From Candidatus Saccharibacteria bacterium UBA7683 (lineage in GTDB: Bacteria > Patescibacteriota > Saccharimonadia > Saccharimonadales > UBA7683): DNA of 7,108 bases. The stretch is from the NCBI GenBank assembly GCA_002482925.1, contig DLGX01000002.1:2489-9596 (forward strand), in the 5' to 3' direction. Below are positions 6,242 to 7,108 of the stretch, one piece after another. The stretch's first letter is position 1, and every line of letters begins with the position of its first letter. The notes below the pieces were generated by a model. That model had not been told where the DNA came from. It saw only the letters and a program-made list of their open reading frames with translations, and did not search any database. The position numbers were made by a program, and so were the translations under genes.

Positions 6242-6961
6242 ATGAATAAATTTGCGGTTTTCGACATAGACGGAACCTTAATACGTTGGCAGCTGTACCA
6301 TTCAATTACCCAAAAACTTGCCACCGCTGGCATACTTGGTCCAGAAGCGCGTGTGCTACTGAAAAACGCTCGCATGAAGTGGAAGCGGCGCGAGACACCC
6401 GAAGGATTTCATGAATATGAAATGGCTGTTCTGAATGCGTATGAAGCATCGTTAAAAACAATGAGCACAGAAGTATTCGATTCTTACATTGAAGAAGTTA
6501 TAGAAGAATATAAAGATCAAGTATATACCTACACACGAGATTTAATTACCGATCTCAAAACTAAGAACTATCTACTTTTTGCGGTTTCAGGTTCGCACCA
6601 TGAGCTCGTCGAAAAAATCGCAGAACATTATGGTTTCGATGATTGGATCGGCACGCAATATGAACGTTCAGAAAATATGTTTACTGGCAATAAGTACGCA
6701 CCGAGTGTAGATAAGAAAACAGCTCTACAAAATTTAATTGAAAAACATAATGTAACATTTGATAAAAGCATAGCTATTGGCGACAGTGCCAGCGACGTCG
6801 CAATGCTTGAAATAGTCGAAAACCCGATTGCCTTCAATCCAGATAAAAAGCTGTTCGCACTTGCCAAAGAAAAAGGCTGGAAGCTGGTAATAGAACGTAA
6901 AAACATGGTCTATGAGCTAGAATATAAGAATGGAGACTACATTCTGGCAGAAACAAACTGA
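6242..6961 (+). CDS. HAD-superfamily hydrolase, subfamily IB (SerB-like phosphatase)
   Basis: This 239-residue cytoplasmic phosphatase has all four HAD motifs. Motif I is VFDIDGTL (6-13), with nucleophile Asp8 and acid/base Asp10. Motif II is AVSGSH (114-119), with Ser116. Motif III is Lys158/Lys159 in PSVDKK. Motif IV is IGDSASDVAML (179-189), with Asp181 and Asp185 as Mg2+ ligands. A helical C1 cap occupies about residues 15-95, as in phosphoserine phosphatase and related IB members. The motif II form and cap place it near SerB, but nothing here proves phosphoserine as the substrate; small phosphorylated metabolites in general are possible. The 35-bp gap after xth holds an extended -10, so it may be transcribed separately. 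Its last 32 nt overlap the start of the next gene. Superfamily is sure, substrate unknown. Confidence 0.92.
   Translation: MNKFAVFDIDGTLIRWQLYHSITQKLATAGILGPEARVLLKNARMKWKRRETPEGFHEYEMAVLNAYEASLKTMSTEVFDSYIEEVIEEYKDQVYTYTRDLITDLKTKNYLLFAVSGSHHELVEKIAEHYGFDDWIGTQYERSENMFTGNKYAPSVDKKTALQNLIEKHNVTFDKSIAIGDSASDVAMLEIVENPIAFNPDKKLFALAKEKGWKLVIERKNMVYELEYKNGDYILAETN
6918..6923 (+). promoter_or_regulatory. Possible -10 box for the last, partial gene
   Basis: TAGAAT (five of six to TATAAT) lies within the 3' end of the HAD gene and ends 6 nt before the ATG at 6930, the same geometry as the other plus-strand starts here. Because it lies in coding sequence, chance is more likely than for the intergenic examples. 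Confidence 0.25.
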
Positions 6962-7108
6962 GACCCCGCTTTTTCCAGAGCTTGAATGGAATAAGCCTGA
7001 ACGGCGAGATCAGGCTGGTAGATTGCTACTAGTTGGTGGTACCGCACACGAATTAAATGCGCCTGCACGGGCATTCGAATACGCTGTAAAAACAGGAATT
7101 GGTTCAGC
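6930..7108 (+). CDS. Partial NAD(P)H-hydrate dehydratase-like (ribokinase-fold) protein, 3'-truncated by window
   Basis: A frame opens at ATG 6930 and stays open to the end of the window (59 complete codons). It begins METTFWQKQTETPLFPELEW, then continues with GRLLLVGGTAHELNAPARA and FEYAVKTGIGS. This resembles the N-terminal part of the YjeF C-domain/ribokinase fold (family pattern G-x-hhhh-GG-x-x-x-x-x-AP-x-x-A-x-x-A-x-x-x-G-h-G), whose members dehydrate damaged NAD(P)HX in an ADP- or ATP-dependent reaction. The catalytic part lies beyond the window, so the function is tentative; a sugar- or vitamin-kinase relative is the alternative. The only other upstream codons in frame are three residues after a TAG at 6918-6920, so 6930 is the sole plausible start. 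It overlaps the HAD gene by 32 nt, with no clear Shine-Dalgarno sequence. Confidence 0.6.
   Translation, partial: METTFWQKQTETPLFPELEWNKPERRDQAGRLLLVGGTAHELNAPARAFEYAVKTGIGS

Noticed and set aside
1..7108. Mobile elements, CRISPR arrays, tRNA or rRNA genes, TGA recoding
   Set aside because: No transposase or phage motif, spaced repeats or cloverleaf sequence was seen, and the genes end normally at TAA, TAG and TGA.

Overview
The window reads as ordinary, densely packed chromosome from a small-genome bacterium. It has short or absent intergenic gaps (largest 82 bp), AT-leaning coding sequence, and TGA used as a true stop (smpB and the HAD gene). The divergent versions of housekeeping families, plus start codons placed 6-10 nt after -10-like hexamers, suggest a Patescibacteria/CPR lineage. 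Candidatus Saccharibacteria is my best guess, because TGA as stop argues against the recoded Absconditabacteria/Gracilibacteria. This is inference from protein style, not a phylogenetic result.

Layout: (1) 1-717 (+) is the 3' part of a clan GH-A glycoside hydrolase. Its stop codon directly abuts the stop of the convergent gene. (2) 718-2279 (-) is a two-gene operon, with an alpha/beta hydrolase first and then a family 2 glycosyltransferase, joined by a TAATG stop/start overlap. (3) 2323-3287 (+) is smpB followed by a Nudix hydrolase, joined by a GTGA overlap. A 43-bp divergent promoter region separates blocks 2 and 3. (4) 3307-4317 (-) is a divergent alpha/beta-hydrolase-fold protein of unknown role, convergent with the Nudix gene. 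(5) 4400-6961 (+) holds an enlarged cytidylate-kinase-like protein, exodeoxyribonuclease III (xth) and a SerB-like HAD phosphatase. A partial gene resembling the NAD(P)HX dehydratase/ribokinase fold starts inside the HAD gene and runs off the window.

Functionally the window mixes carbohydrate and envelope metabolism (glycosidase, glycosyltransferase), ribosome rescue (SmpB), nucleotide or metabolite housekeeping (Nudix, kinase-like protein, HAD, NAD(P)HX-repair-like) and base-excision repair (ExoIII). There is no sign of mobile DNA, phage, CRISPR, rRNA or tRNA, and I do not see a clear new multi-gene system.

The two observations most worth following up are these. First, a -10-like hexamer repeatedly ends 6-10 nt before the start codon at six starts, implying leaderless mRNAs, whereas the hydrolase-GT2 operon has a Shine-Dalgarno-type leader. 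Second, a divergent pair at 3307-5371 joins a cytidylate-kinase-like protein carrying two extra segments to an unassigned alpha/beta-hydrolase-fold protein across an 82-bp double promoter that contains inverted repeats.
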